DNA of 36,748 nt from Bacteroidota bacterium (GCA_018669475.1 JABHCC010000165.1:1-36748), one strand, 5' to 3'. Positions 25,384 through 36,742 are shown, counted from the stretch's first letter. The notes: a model not told the origin generated them from the letters alone. Numbers and translations: made by a program.

Positions 25384-26589
25384 ATGAAAGGTATTTTTCG
25401 TATTTTGATTCTTACCGTCCTGTTCAATGCTTGCATCCAGACTGAGGAACAGTCACTTGTTCCGGTATTTCATATCAATCCTGAATCTGCTGAGCCTGGC
25501 AAATTTTCTGATTATTTTGATAAGCTGACTTATCTTAAATTGGAATTGGATTCCGAAAATCCGATTGGAAATATCAATAACCTCGAAGCTCGTGAAGATG
25601 CCTATTATATTTTTGATAGCCGAAGCAATAAAGTTTTCAAATACGGTCTGGGTGGTGAGCTTTTAATGATCATTGATAAACAGGGAAAAGGTCCGGGAGA
25701 ATATCAGCGGATTTCAAGCATTTCAATAAATGAGGACGATCATGAGGTGATAATTAGTGATAAAATGGGAATGGCTATCCGGTATTATTCCTCCGACGAT
25801 GGCACATTTATCCGAAAAATGGATATGGATTACATACCTCTGGCTATTACTTACATCGGGAAAGGCAAAATTGCTGCCCACCTGAACTTTGTTCCTCATC
25901 AGCTGGAAATCGAAAGTGCAAATCCGCATAACCTGATCTATTTTCGATCGCCTGATAAACCTGTAAGTAAATTCTTACCATTTGATCCATCCTTGAGGCA
26001 TCCCTTTTACGGAGGCAAGATGTTTACTAATACTGATAAGGGAACTTTTTTCATGCCTCCATTTTATCATCAGGTTTTTCTTTTGGATGAATCAGCTTGT
26101 GAGCCCTTTTTAGAGTTGGATTTTGGAAAATATAACTTTCGCTATGACATTTTTGGAGAAGCCAGCACATCTTCAGAGCAACTGGATAGAATGTATAAAT
26201 CACATCTGGTTTTTACAAAGACTGGTTTCGCCGAAATGAATGACTACTATTTTTTCCAATATGGGTGGAAAGGCATAATTTATTTTGCCTTCCTTAATAA
26301 ATCTACCCAGGAAGCTCATGTCCATAAAAAGTTCACTAATGATATCAATGGATTTTCAGTGGGTTTTCTTAAAGAATCCGGTAACAATAAATTATTATTT
26401 GCAATTGACTCTCATGATCTGGTAAGCCGACGAAATCATTTCTACAATATCTCGAAAGATTCCTCAAAATCACAAGCTGAGCAAGAAAGTGCTCAAAGAT
26501 ACTGTGATAGAATGGATTCAATTATTGGACCATTAACTGAAAATGATAATCCGGTGATTGGAATTTATGAGATGAAAACTGGAACGTGA
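25384..26589 (+). CDS. 6-bladed beta-propeller lipoprotein
   Basis: A 401-residue lipoprotein (signal peptide to C17, LFNACIQ) of the Bacteroidota 6-bladed beta-propeller group. Propeller hallmarks include YYIFDSRSNKVFKYGLGGELLMIIDKQGKGPGEYQRISSISINEDDHEVIISD. Such propellers are surface or periplasmic binding proteins of unknown ligand. The final residues MKTGT are followed by a TGA that belongs to the first unit (CGTGATGCC) of repeat array C, as in the flavin reductase and GH2 genes. It is isolated from its neighbours and its operon partner, if any, is not clear. Confidence 0.88.
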   Translation: MKGIFRILILTVLFNACIQTEEQSLVPVFHINPESAEPGKFSDYFDKLTYLKLELDSENPIGNINNLEAREDAYYIFDSRSNKVFKYGLGGELLMIIDKQGKGPGEYQRISSISINEDDHEVIISDKMGMAIRYYSSDDGTFIRKMDMDYIPLAITYIGKGKIAAHLNFVPHQLEIESANPHNLIYFRSPDKPVSKFLPFDPSLRHPFYGGKMFTNTDKGTFFMPPFYHQVFLLDESACEPFLELDFGKYNFRYDIFGEASTSSEQLDRMYKSHLVFTKTGFAEMNDYYFFQYGWKGIIYFAFLNKSTQEAHVHKKFTNDINGFSVGFLKESGNNKLLFAIDSHDLVSRRNHFYNISKDSSKSQAEQESAQRYCDRMDSIIGPLTENDNPVIGIYEMKTGT

Positions 26590-26651
26590 TGCCGGATACG
26601 TGACGCCCGTTCGTGACGCCGCTCGTGACGCCTTTCGTGACGCCGCTCGTG
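26585..26651 (+). repeat. CGTGACGCC array C
   Basis: Five units plus a partial last one at 12-14 bp spacing. It starts in the last codon of the beta-propeller gene and ends about 60 bp before the carbonic anhydrase gene. Confidence 0.95.
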
Positions 26652-26711
26652 CTGGTTTTTTTGTCTTCTTAATTCTTTGGTATATTCGTGGGCTGTTTGT
26701 AATTAATACTT

Positions 26712-27251
26712 ATGATAAGATTAGTTGATATTTTAAAGCCTGCTGATATTTTTCCTGAATATCAGAATACACCGATTGGCTTGTTGCTGGAATACCATAA
26801 TCTTGGCCGGGGTCATGATAAGTATTCGAAAGCACAATTGCTGGTGGGAATGTGTATGGATTACAGGAAGAAGCTTCGGATTCCTGATAATTTCTCATAT
26901 ATCATCCGTACAGGTGGTGCCAACATGAGGAATAGCGAATTTCAAATATCTTATGCTATTTCGCTTGGTGAAATTCGTCATATGGCAGTGATCGGACACA
27001 ATAATTGCGGGATGGCTAATCTGAATTCAAAGAAAGAGGATTTCATCAAAGGATTGGTTGATCATGCCGGATGGAACGCAAAAGAAGCCGAGGATCACTT
27101 TGAACAATTGGCCCCAAAGTTTGACATAAATAACGAGATCGACTTTGTTCTCGCAGAATCAAATAGACTGAAAAACCTCTACCCAAAAATCACTGTAGCT
27201 CCGCTATTTTATAAGCTTGAGAACCAGAGAGTTTATCAAATAGAGTCCTAG
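26712..27251 (+). CDS. Beta-class carbonic anhydrase-like protein
   Basis: A 179-residue protein with the zinc-site signatures of beta-carbonic anhydrases: CMDYR (C48, D50, R52) and HNNCG (H96, C99), placing the CxDxR and HxxC ligands as expected. The fold-typical IRTGGANMR and VIGHNNCGM segments are present. These enzymes interconvert CO2 and bicarbonate, or in related forms hydrolyse CS2/COS. The protein is at the short end for the family. Cytoplasmic location is expected, as no signal peptide is seen. No partner gene is evident. Confidence 0.88.
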   Translation: MIRLVDILKPADIFPEYQNTPIGLLLEYHNLGRGHDKYSKAQLLVGMCMDYRKKLRIPDNFSYIIRTGGANMRNSEFQISYAISLGEIRHMAVIGHNNCGMANLNSKKEDFIKGLVDHAGWNAKEAEDHFEQLAPKFDINNEIDFVLAESNRLKNLYPKITVAPLFYKLENQRVYQIES

Positions 27252-27412
27252 CCCCCAAATGAGATTGGAATTTCCACGAAGCAGCAGTTAGTAGTAAATA
27301 ACAAATACAGAGATTAAGCATCAGAATTGATCTGTTGAACCTGGGAATTGGGCTCTTTTTATTGAAAATTATTATTACCTTGGTAGAGTTCCCCTTCGCA
27401 GAAAGTAATGAT

Positions 27413-28423
27413 TTGAGAAAGTTATTAGAAATTCTATTTTTAGCAGTCCTCTTTTTTTGCTTGGGCTGCGAAACCGATCCAATAATCTCAATTTCTTCAA
27501 AACCCGTCCCTGTAATTTATGCTGTTTTCGATGATCTCGACAGTGTACATAACATTGTTATCACAAAAAGCTTCGGAGCAGATTACAATCCTGCAAATGA
27601 AGCGCGGATTTTTGACTCCTTATTTTTTGATGAAATTGAAGTAGAAGTGGAATATCTACCTCCCGGATGGAGGACCGAATGGCAAGCTATTGATGTTCAG
27701 CATAATGTTGGTGTCAAAAAGGACTCTGGATTTTTCAGCTACCCTTATAATGAATATTATCAGTTTAACTTACCATTGAGGGAATGGAAACGCAAATTTG
27801 TTGATTCGATTAAAATTGAGGTCCGGATTCCTGGTTATGAAGACTTAATCGGGAAAATAAAAATCATAGACTCAATCACAATCTCTACACCCAAATTCAA
27901 TCAGAAGTACGTTTATTTGGTCCCAAACTCTTCTTTCAAAATACATTGGAGTAACTCAATGCCTTGGGAAGAACCCCATGCATGGAGTGAGATTGATGTA
28001 TCTTTTGAATTTATTGAAGAGTTGGATACAGGCCTGAGATCCAAATGGGTGCATTTTCAAAATACACAATACTTCCTTTCACCTCATGAGAAATACAGGG
28101 AATTGAGCATCACATATGAGGAGTTTATAACTAAAGTTCTTCAGGAACTCAAGGTGGACGATAAAGTGAAGTATACTTATCTCGGTGAAATTAAGATGCA
28201 TATGACCGGTGGAGATAACTTCATGGTACAATACATGAAGTATCTCGAAGGATACAATGATTATAGCTTTGATGGATACTCAAATATTCAAAATGGCTTA
28301 GGTATATTGACATCCGTAACGCATTTTCGTAAAAAGGACATGTATTTTGATTTTGAAACCAGAAAAACTCTGGTAGATGAAAACAGATTGAAAAAATTCA
28401 AATTCTCTCGAAGATTTGAGTGA
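27413..28423 (+). CDS. DUF4249-like lipoprotein
   Basis: A lipoprotein of about 336 residues with the signal peptide core LLEILFLAVLFFCLGC (lipobox LGC). The body is beta-rich, with a segment resembling DUF4249 (PVIYAVFDDLDSVHNIVITKSFGADYNP). DUF4249 proteins usually sit beside TonB-dependent receptors, but none is in view. No ATG gives this signal peptide: I place the start at TTG 27413, while a longer TTG start at 27335 is also possible. Function unknown; probably an outer-membrane partner of a transport system. Confidence 0.75.
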   Translation: MRKLLEILFLAVLFFCLGCETDPIISISSKPVPVIYAVFDDLDSVHNIVITKSFGADYNPANEARIFDSLFFDEIEVEVEYLPPGWRTEWQAIDVQHNVGVKKDSGFFSYPYNEYYQFNLPLREWKRKFVDSIKIEVRIPGYEDLIGKIKIIDSITISTPKFNQKYVYLVPNSSFKIHWSNSMPWEEPHAWSEIDVSFEFIEELDTGLRSKWVHFQNTQYFLSPHEKYRELSITYEEFITKVLQELKVDDKVKYTYLGEIKMHMTGGDNFMVQYMKYLEGYNDYSFDGYSNIQNGLGILTSVTHFRKKDMYFDFETRKTLVDENRLKKFKFSRRFE

Positions 28424-28543
28424 CCCTCATCAGTTTTTTCACAGAGTCTACCAAATTGAGGCACCCAAACCCAATGCCCTATTTCAGGACAAGCCTTGTT
28501 TTCAAATCCCTTCGTCCCTTGTCCCTTCGTCCCCTCCTCCCCC

Positions 28544-28585
28544 GATTCCCAATTCCCGAATCCCAATTCCCGAATCCCGAATCCC
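28544..28585. repeat. Heptamer tandem repeat (GAATCCC family)
   Basis: Six 7-bp units alternating GATTCCC/AATTCCC/GAATCCC lie in the gap between two convergent genes. They are preceded (28511-28533) by units of the CCTTCGTC/CCTTGTC type. Confidence 0.85.
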
Positions 28586-28599
28586 ATTTTCCAATCCCC

Positions 28600-31044
28600 T
28601 CACTCAAACACCAGCCAAGCTGATGCCTTACAAACCTTATCAACCCTGAGCTTGATCCAATGTGCCGAAAATCCGTCTTCAAACTCTATCGTGGTTCCTT
28701 CACCGCTCAGCACATCAATCTTTTTATACAAAACAAACTGGCCTTCTCCGGTGAAATCAAGCATGAGGTCAAAGCTTACGGTCTCAGGAGAATTATGACT
28801 CAGGAACAGGGTCTTTTTATCGAATCCGAGCATGAGATATGGATCAGATGTTTCACCAGCTGAAACTGCAGTATGATTCCACGGACCACCCATACCTGTT
28901 GGCTTGCCAAACTTCCAGAGATCATCGATGGTTCCAAGCCATAAGCCTATTCCGAGGGAGCTATCGAAGTGATAATGTTCATCACCAATAGCCTCTGGCT
29001 GAGTCCCGGTCATTACCATTATGCCCCGCCATGAGCAAAAATCTGTTATCATTCGATTGTGCGTACTAATGGGTTTGATTCTTTTTATTCCTCCGGATAT
29101 GTCGCGGGGCAGTTCATAAAATATACCACCAGCATTTAGCAGACTACGTTCTGTAACTACCTCCCGGATTCTCCGCTGAGGATAACGGGTGTACCATTTT
29201 TCCAACCCACCGGGACCCCAAGGCAAACGCCAGTGCATATCGTTTTGATCAGTATAAATTACTGATGCTTCATCGAAACTTATCGCGCCTCTCTTGGGAA
29301 TAAGATTCTCTCTAAGCGTAATACTTTCCTCATCATGTAAGGTGTAATCAAAGTCCAATTTCTCATCCAGAGTATAATAACGCACCGTTTTTGATCCGAA
29401 TATTTGAAGTTTACCATCCCTGGCATCAGGTCGCAGCCAGCCAGATTTTATTGTTGAGGCCCCAATATGGCTCATGCTCCTAAACACCTGTGGATCCGCT
29501 GTCTGGGGATCAGATTGTGTAAGATGCATATGTATGGTAAATCCCTTCAGATCTTTATCAGCCGAGAAACGTATCCATTCAGTATTTCCTACCAGATGGT
29601 ATACAGGAGTGGATACTTCATTGGCTTTCATCTCTACTGTATGCCATACTTCCCAGTTATTATTGTCGGGCTGCTGACGTTCAATGCTTAAAGTAAAATC
29701 CTCCTGATCAGTCCCATCAATAAAAACCATTACACGGTCGAATCCCCCTGCCAGAAAGGGATCAGAGGAAGAGTATGCCTTGACATCTTCATTTAACCAA
29801 ACTCCACCAAAACCATTTCCCGGACCAAAATCATTTAACTGATCCGGTTTAACAAACCATAAATTTGACTGCGGTTGGCCAACCAGAGCATTATCAAAGC
29901 TGGAAGCATCATCACAGCCCATCACGATATAACCCTGCCAGGGTGTGAAATCAGGAATTATTTTCAAATAGGATGACAGGGGCCGTATACCTGAATTATT
30001 CTTCAAGGAGAAGTCGGGCGGAAAAGCCCAGAACATACCATGCATGGTCATCAGCCAATCCTGTTCTCCAATATCTCTGATTCTGGGCCATTCGGTATGC
30101 CAGCCATGTCGTCCATCGTAGGTGAAACTTGCCTTTGGCATCCGGTAGGTATACCAATCACCATTCTCTCTGAGTTTTAATATAATTGATTTCTCATCCC
30201 AGCCAGTGGACCAAACCGGATCATCAATCGATTCATTTCCATATAGTCCACCCGGACCAGTAACTTCGGTAAACTGCTTTCGTTCAATCACTTTCCAGTT
30301 TTCACCATCCCATTCAGACAAAGAGCCTGATTCAGGTATTATCTGCCATTTGTACTCCCCGTTGTTAGCAACAATGAGTCGATTCTGTGCAGTGTAGGCA
30401 CCTTTTCCATGATAACCGGGAAGTAGCGGACCGGCTACATCCGGAGGATTCATCATATTCCCATCTTCATAAATTTGGGTCACCTCCAGACTATACACAT
30501 CCACCTCGTACAATCCTTCTTCCATGGTATAGAAATAAACTTTATGGGCCGGATCGGTGAGATGGCGTGCAGTTGCGGTTAATCGTCCGGGCATTTCATC
30601 CGGAGGGACTACTCTTACATCACCATTTTCTTTGATAAAATATGGACCAATAATCAGCTGTCGTGACTCCTTATGAATCATTCGATTGGCCGGTGTACCT
30701 CCTACACTGAGCTGGCTTTCCTTGATTTTCAACTTCTTGTCAATCACATAAAGCTTATCAGCACTGCCGCGTGGCTTATGCGCTGAATATGTAATTGCAT
30801 ACAGTTTATTACCCCATGGTACGACAGCACCAATACCAGTTTCTCCGGCTTTTTCCTCAATATGCTGTTCATTAAAAACCGCCAAATGAGGAAAAACTCC
30901 GGAAACAGATTGCTGTCTGAATACTCGTGCTTTAGGCTTTATGTCCTCAGCCTTATGTATAATGGCATAATACCCCAGGCGTAATAATAAAACAGCTATT
31001 ATCACCCCAACAACAATTACAACAGCTTGCAATACTTTCTTCAT
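28600..31044 (-). CDS. Hypothetical membrane-anchored protein, 814 residues
   Basis: I do not recognise a named family. One hydrophobic segment at about 5-25 (MKKVLQAVVIVVGVIIAVLLLRLGYY) anchors it or acts as signal. The rest looks like two similar halves of beta-propeller or sandwich type, each containing a block of the form PWG-x-WYTxRPxRxxR or GxxxxPxxLGFDKK with SFD-rich strands (compare SFDNALVGQPQSNLWFVKP with FDSSLGIGLWLGTIDDLWKFGKP). Conserved tryptophans and FGPGNGFGGVW/GKPTGMGGPW echo each other. It starts 3 bp after the GH29 stop, so the two are an operon, which suggests a glycan-handling role (inference only). Confidence 0.78.
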   Translation of the reverse strand: MKKVLQAVVIVVGVIIAVLLLRLGYYAIIHKAEDIKPKARVFRQQSVSGVFPHLAVFNEQHIEEKAGETGIGAVVPWGNKLYAITYSAHKPRGSADKLYVIDKKLKIKESQLSVGGTPANRMIHKESRQLIIGPYFIKENGDVRVVPPDEMPGRLTATARHLTDPAHKVYFYTMEEGLYEVDVYSLEVTQIYEDGNMMNPPDVAGPLLPGYHGKGAYTAQNRLIVANNGEYKWQIIPESGSLSEWDGENWKVIERKQFTEVTGPGGLYGNESIDDPVWSTGWDEKSIILKLRENGDWYTYRMPKASFTYDGRHGWHTEWPRIRDIGEQDWLMTMHGMFWAFPPDFSLKNNSGIRPLSSYLKIIPDFTPWQGYIVMGCDDASSFDNALVGQPQSNLWFVKPDQLNDFGPGNGFGGVWLNEDVKAYSSSDPFLAGGFDRVMVFIDGTDQEDFTLSIERQQPDNNNWEVWHTVEMKANEVSTPVYHLVGNTEWIRFSADKDLKGFTIHMHLTQSDPQTADPQVFRSMSHIGASTIKSGWLRPDARDGKLQIFGSKTVRYYTLDEKLDFDYTLHDEESITLRENLIPKRGAISFDEASVIYTDQNDMHWRLPWGPGGLEKWYTRYPQRRIREVVTERSLLNAGGIFYELPRDISGGIKRIKPISTHNRMITDFCSWRGIMVMTGTQPEAIGDEHYHFDSSLGIGLWLGTIDDLWKFGKPTGMGGPWNHTAVSAGETSDPYLMLGFDKKTLFLSHNSPETVSFDLMLDFTGEGQFVLYKKIDVLSGEGTTIEFEDGFSAHWIKLRVDKVCKASAWLVFE

Positions 31045-31047
31045 GTC

Positions 31048-32544
31048 TTACAACTCTACAGGCTCAATCTCAGCCAGATAACTATTCGTTCTAACTTCAA
31101 TAACATTAGCCACATCAGAAGGCAATTCATCAGGCAAAACAAATACCCAATTCCCCTCTTCTTCAACAATCTTCACCCAGGCGTCACGAGAGGCGTCACG
31201 AGAGGCGTCACGAGAGGCGTCACGGTGGGCGTCACCAATAAGCCGCGCCTTCCGAATCTTAACTCCCTCCAACGCCGGCACTACTATCTCCCGACTATCT
31301 CCCATAACAAACAAATAAAGGTTCTTTCCATTATAGGTACATGCCAGCTCTTCGGTGGGCATATACGGACCTCCACGAGAGCCATAAATTCCTGCCTCAT
31401 TCGTTTTCACCCATGCACCGATTTCCCTGAGCACCTCCACCTGACGTTCCTCTATTCTTCCATCAGGCATCGGACCAACATTCAGCAGAAGATTTCCATC
31501 GCCACCAATAGTTTTTATCAGGGTATGAATACATTCCTGTACTGACTTCAGTTGATCATCGGGTTTCCAGGCCCATTGTTTACAAATGGTTATGCATGAT
31601 TCCCACGGATAAGTATTATTGAAGCCGCCGATACGCTGTTCGGGAGTACCGTAGTCACCGGCATATTTTGCGATGCTATCGGTCATTCCGGCCATACCTT
31701 TAAAGCCTTTGTCAACACGATTATTAATAATAAGATCATCATTCAGATCGCGACAATACTGGTACAATTCCATACCCATTTCGTGGGTCCAGGAGGCTTC
31801 CCATTGTCCATCGAACCAAATAAGATTGGTATTGTATTTCGTAATTAGTTCACCAACCTGATCAAAAAGAAATTGCTTATAAATATCCATATTTGAATCC
31901 TCTATCGGACGAGGTTCATTGCGATATCGGGTTGTATAATGCGGATGATACCAGTCAAGAACTGAATAATATGTGCTGAACATTATACCCTGATCCTCGC
32001 AGGCAAGCTGCATCTCTTTCATCAGATCGCGTTTGATCGGTGTATTAGCAATATCATACTCAGTATAATCTGAGTGAAAAATCGAAAAGCCATCATGATG
32101 CTTTGATGTTATCACAAAGTACTTCATCCCTGCTTCCTTCGCGATGCTAATCCACTCATTGGCATCAAAATTCACCGGATTGAACTGCATATACAAAGAG
32201 TCATAAGTATTAAATGGAATCTCACGTCCTCTTGACCAGCCAATCTCTGTTCCTTTCAAAGCCACAGGCCCCCAATGCACAAACATCCCGAAACGCATAT
32301 CCTGCCATTTTTCAAGTGCAGCAGCATTAGTTCGCAACTCAGGGTTAGCTTCACCAGCCCCACCAGGAGGAAGAGGAAGTGTGGGGGGGAGGGAGCAGGA
32401 GCTTAGGAGGAGGAGGAGGAGGAGGAGGGCGAAGTTGCGAAAGGTTACGCCAAATCGTGACGCCCATTCGTGACGCCCATTCGTGACGCCAAACGTGACG
32501 CCTTTCGTGACGTTTTTTTGATTTTTTTGATTGATTCTTTCCAT
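31048..32544 (-). CDS. Alpha-L-fucosidase, GH29, with repeat-derived segments
   Basis: A 498-residue GH29 enzyme. The barrel has MRFGMFVHWGPVALKG, ITSKHHDGFSIF and a nucleophile D245 in LIWFDGQW, and NLLLNVGPMPDG ends the barrel before a C-terminal beta-sandwich. Repeats sit at three places. Residues about 11-34 (TKGVTFGVTNGRHEWASRFG) come from array E, lengthening the region before the lipoprotein signal (SSC, C50). L40-L47 come from an (AGG)n run, and residues about 436-455 (four RDAS-type copies) from array D. The last lies in a loop between beta strands and is presumably tolerated. It releases alpha-L-fucose and is co-transcribed with the unknown gene that follows. Confidence 0.92.
   Translation of the reverse strand: MERINQKNQKNVTKGVTFGVTNGRHEWASRFGVTFRNFALLLLLLLLSSCSLPPTLPLPPGGAGEANPELRTNAAALEKWQDMRFGMFVHWGPVALKGTEIGWSRGREIPFNTYDSLYMQFNPVNFDANEWISIAKEAGMKYFVITSKHHDGFSIFHSDYTEYDIANTPIKRDLMKEMQLACEDQGIMFSTYYSVLDWYHPHYTTRYRNEPRPIEDSNMDIYKQFLFDQVGELITKYNTNLIWFDGQWEASWTHEMGMELYQYCRDLNDDLIINNRVDKGFKGMAGMTDSIAKYAGDYGTPEQRIGGFNNTYPWESCITICKQWAWKPDDQLKSVQECIHTLIKTIGGDGNLLLNVGPMPDGRIEERQVEVLREIGAWVKTNEAGIYGSRGGPYMPTEELACTYNGKNLYLFVMGDSREIVVPALEGVKIRKARLIGDAHRDASRDASRDASRDAWVKIVEEEGNWVFVLPDELPSDVANVIEVRTNSYLAEIEPVEL
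31180..31237 (-). repeat. CGTGACGCC array D, inside the GH29 gene
   Basis: Five units with core GGCGTCACG on the plus strand, four at exactly 12 bp. Reading the gene strand gives RDAS repeats, so the 12-bp period keeps frame. Confidence 0.95.
32405..32427 (-). repeat. Trinucleotide run (AGG)n in the signal peptide of GH29
   Basis: Seven or eight GGA/AGG repeats encode the leucine run of the lipoprotein signal peptide. Length changes by slippage would shorten or lengthen the hydrophobic core. Confidence 0.8.
32443..32512 (+). repeat. CGTGACGCC array E
   Basis: Six units (first GGTTACGCC, last truncated to CGTGACG). It covers the first codons of the minus-strand GH29 gene and faces, in opposite orientation to array F, the S23-type gene. 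Confidence 0.95.
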
Positions 32545-32582
32545 TAGGGTTTAGCTTAAGCGTATATATATCAAAAAGCCTT

Positions 32583-32930
32583 ATGATTTATAAAAAACTT
32601 GATGTCTATCAACTTGCAATTGCTTTTGTCGGCAAAATTTACAATTTAACTAATTCATTTCCTAAATCCGAGCTCTATGGAATTACTTCCCAAATAAATA
32701 GAGCTGCTGTTTCTATTCCCTTAAATATCGCTGAAGGATCCTCTCGTAAATCCTAAAAGGAATATGCTCATTACCTGAGAATAGCATTAGGATCAGCAAA
32801 TGAATTAGAATCCCTGTTCGATGTAATAATAGTCGTCAACCTTTGTGCCGATCAAAACATCAAAGAAATTAGCATACAACTATACAGAATAAGAAAAATG
32901 CTACAATCAATGATCCACCAAAGAACCTAA
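32583..32930 (+). pseudogene. S23-type four-helix-bundle protein, interrupted by an in-frame stop
   Basis: Reading from ATG 32583 gives MIYKKLDVYQLAIAFVGKIY..., with FPKSELYGITSQINRAAVSI, NIAEGSSRKS and then ALGSANELESL. This is the profile of the 23S rRNA intervening-sequence (S23) four-helix-bundle family, also related to the Avd accessory protein of diversity-generating retroelements. It is normally about 115 residues, exactly the length found to TAA 32928. Codon 58 is TAA (32754-32756), following SRKS where related proteins carry a charged residue, so a single substitution probably killed it. Frame and homology continue on both sides. It is flanked by two repeat arrays in opposite orientation. 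Function of stand-alone members is unknown. Confidence 0.85.
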
Positions 32931-32948
32931 CATCCAAAATTATGTTTG

Positions 32949-35262
<2,314 letters not shown>

Positions 35263-35334
35263 TGCAATAATTTCACGTACCTTGAACTGACGAAGGAAGA
35301 CATCGGTTGATTATTAAACTGATGTCTATCTTGT

Positions 35335-35368
35335 GTAGGTAGCTATTCTATAGCTACCTACTTTTTTT
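35335..35368 (+). terminator. Intrinsic terminator, plus-strand direction
   Basis: A perfect 12-bp stem (35335-35346 and 35350-35361) with a 3-base loop is followed by seven T. It stops transcription travelling rightward, antisense to the transposase, from the GH2 side. Confidence 0.75.
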
Positions 35369-35385
35369 ATCATTTACCAAATAAT

Positions 35386-36423
35386 TCAAGGTAGCTTAAC
35401 TTGCATGTTATCAGGCTTTAGCTTGTCAGGTTGATACACTTCGCCATTTTTCCATAATGTATAAATTAGTAATAGCAGTTTGCGTTGCAATGCTGTCATG
35501 CCTACCATTTTGCTGGGTTTGTTTTCAATTATTCTCAAATAATCTTCTTTCAGTTCACTATTATGTCTGGAAGCAACCATCGCTGGAAAATGCAAACAAG
35601 CTCTTATTCGTGAATTTCCTTTCTTTGATATCCTGGTTTTTCCCTTGATCGAAGTCCCAGACTCCCTTTGTACAACATCATAGCCGGCATAACTAGCTAG
35701 CTGCTTTCGGTTTTTGATCAAAGCGAACCCTTGAGTTTCAGCAATGATCACAGCAATTGTTATAAAGCCAACCCCTTTAATGGTCTGAAGCTTTTTAACC
35801 TTTTCCTCTAGCCATGTTTCTGATTCTATCGTTCTTCGTATCTCCTCTTTACACCTTTCTATTTGTTTTTCTAATTCATTGAGAATTCGTCTGTTAGTAG
35901 CCAAAATAAAAGTATTTGTTCCCTCCCCGAATTCAAGGCTCTCATTACGGTTGGAGAATACAGTTACTTCCTGCTTAAGGTCTGTGTAAAGCCTGGTCAA
36001 GGCACGAAGCGTTTTGAATATTTCAAGTGGTGGAGCCCATAACAAATGCTCTCTTTCTACTCCAAGCTGAGCAATTATACGTGAATCTACTGCGTCAGTT
36101 TTTGTTTTAATATTCAAGCTCTTTGCATAATGCTTAACCTTATTGGGCAGTATAACACACACATTTTTTTTAAGCTTGTGCAGATGATAGGCTAAAGGTT
36201 CATAGTAAACACCTGTTGCTTCCATTAGGAAAAGAGTTTTTAATCCAGGATCTCCTAACTTCATACTCCACTTCAAGAACTGATTGAAACCTTGCTTACT
36301 GTTCTCAAATTTTTCTGTTTTGGACAAACGGTTCTCTCCTGAAAGAGTACGTTTTGCAAGACAAACTGTAAAGTCTAGTTTAGAAATATCTACTCCAAAA
36401 CACTGTGTAATAAACTTTTCCAT
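35386..36423 (-). CDS. IS110-family transposase (bridge-RNA-guided recombinase)
   Basis: A 345-residue protein with a RuvC-like DEDD domain at the N terminus: D in CFGVDISK (about 12), E in MEATGVY (about 69), and the pair in KTDAVDSRIIAQ (about 106-110). The C-terminal Transposase_20 domain shows LQTIKGVGFITIAVIIAETQGF and the serine-containing SIKGKTRISKKGNSRIRACL. IS110 enzymes recombine DNA at sites specified by a bridge RNA encoded in the element's non-coding end. The frame is intact and full length, so the element may be active. It is inserted in or beside the GH2 gene. Confidence 0.96.
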   Translation of the reverse strand: MEKFITQCFGVDISKLDFTVCLAKRTLSGENRLSKTEKFENSKQGFNQFLKWSMKLGDPGLKTLFLMEATGVYYEPLAYHLHKLKKNVCVILPNKVKHYAKSLNIKTKTDAVDSRIIAQLGVEREHLLWAPPLEIFKTLRALTRLYTDLKQEVTVFSNRNESLEFGEGTNTFILATNRRILNELEKQIERCKEEIRRTIESETWLEEKVKKLQTIKGVGFITIAVIIAETQGFALIKNRKQLASYAGYDVVQRESGTSIKGKTRISKKGNSRIRACLHFPAMVASRHNSELKEDYLRIIENKPSKMVGMTALQRKLLLLIYTLWKNGEVYQPDKLKPDNMQVKLP

Positions 36424-36742
36424 GACATAAGGTTTTTAGTTTTGACCTAAATCTCCTTCGTCTTTCCTTTTGTTTTACACTTGCTTATCTGTGGATAGCA
36501 TTAAGTACTGTCCAGACTCTGAAGACATAAAATGGGGAATGGATATACCTTTTTTTCGATATGGTCTAAACCTACCTGGGCCGAAAATAATCTCATTCCC
36601 CAAGGTCATTTAATCTAGTATAGACTACAATATAAATAACCTTTTTGGTCTGGGTACAAAAGTAAAAGGGCTGAAATAGTAACAAGGCTGTTGTCCTTTG
36701 TAGTCCCAAAGAATACTCACTCTGATAGCAGAGATATTATTG
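36424..36742 (-). ncRNA. Probable bridge RNA region of the IS110 element
   Basis: A long non-coding stretch upstream of the transposase, the side where IS110-group elements encode the bridge RNA. On the minus strand it shows stem-loop CTTTG-GGACTA-CAAAG (about 36690) and a perfect 8-bp pairing (36534-36541 with 36594-36601) enclosing a 52-base loop, compatible with a recombination-guiding loop. No coding frame is present. The exact RNA ends cannot be placed by eye. Confidence 0.45.

Noticed and set aside
28416-28798. Proline-rich short genes at the convergent gap
   Set aside because: They follow GAATCCC heptamers read in several frames and overlap the real genes.
18253-32930. A diversity-generating retroelement (lectin-like FISUMP or DUF1566 protein plus an Avd-related bundle protein)
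   Set aside because: No reverse transcriptase, template repeat or variable repeat was seen, and the bundle gene matches S23 type better than Avd.
35299-35328. A second terminator in the IS end
   Set aside because: The stem has a mismatch and no T-tract follows; I treat it only as secondary structure.
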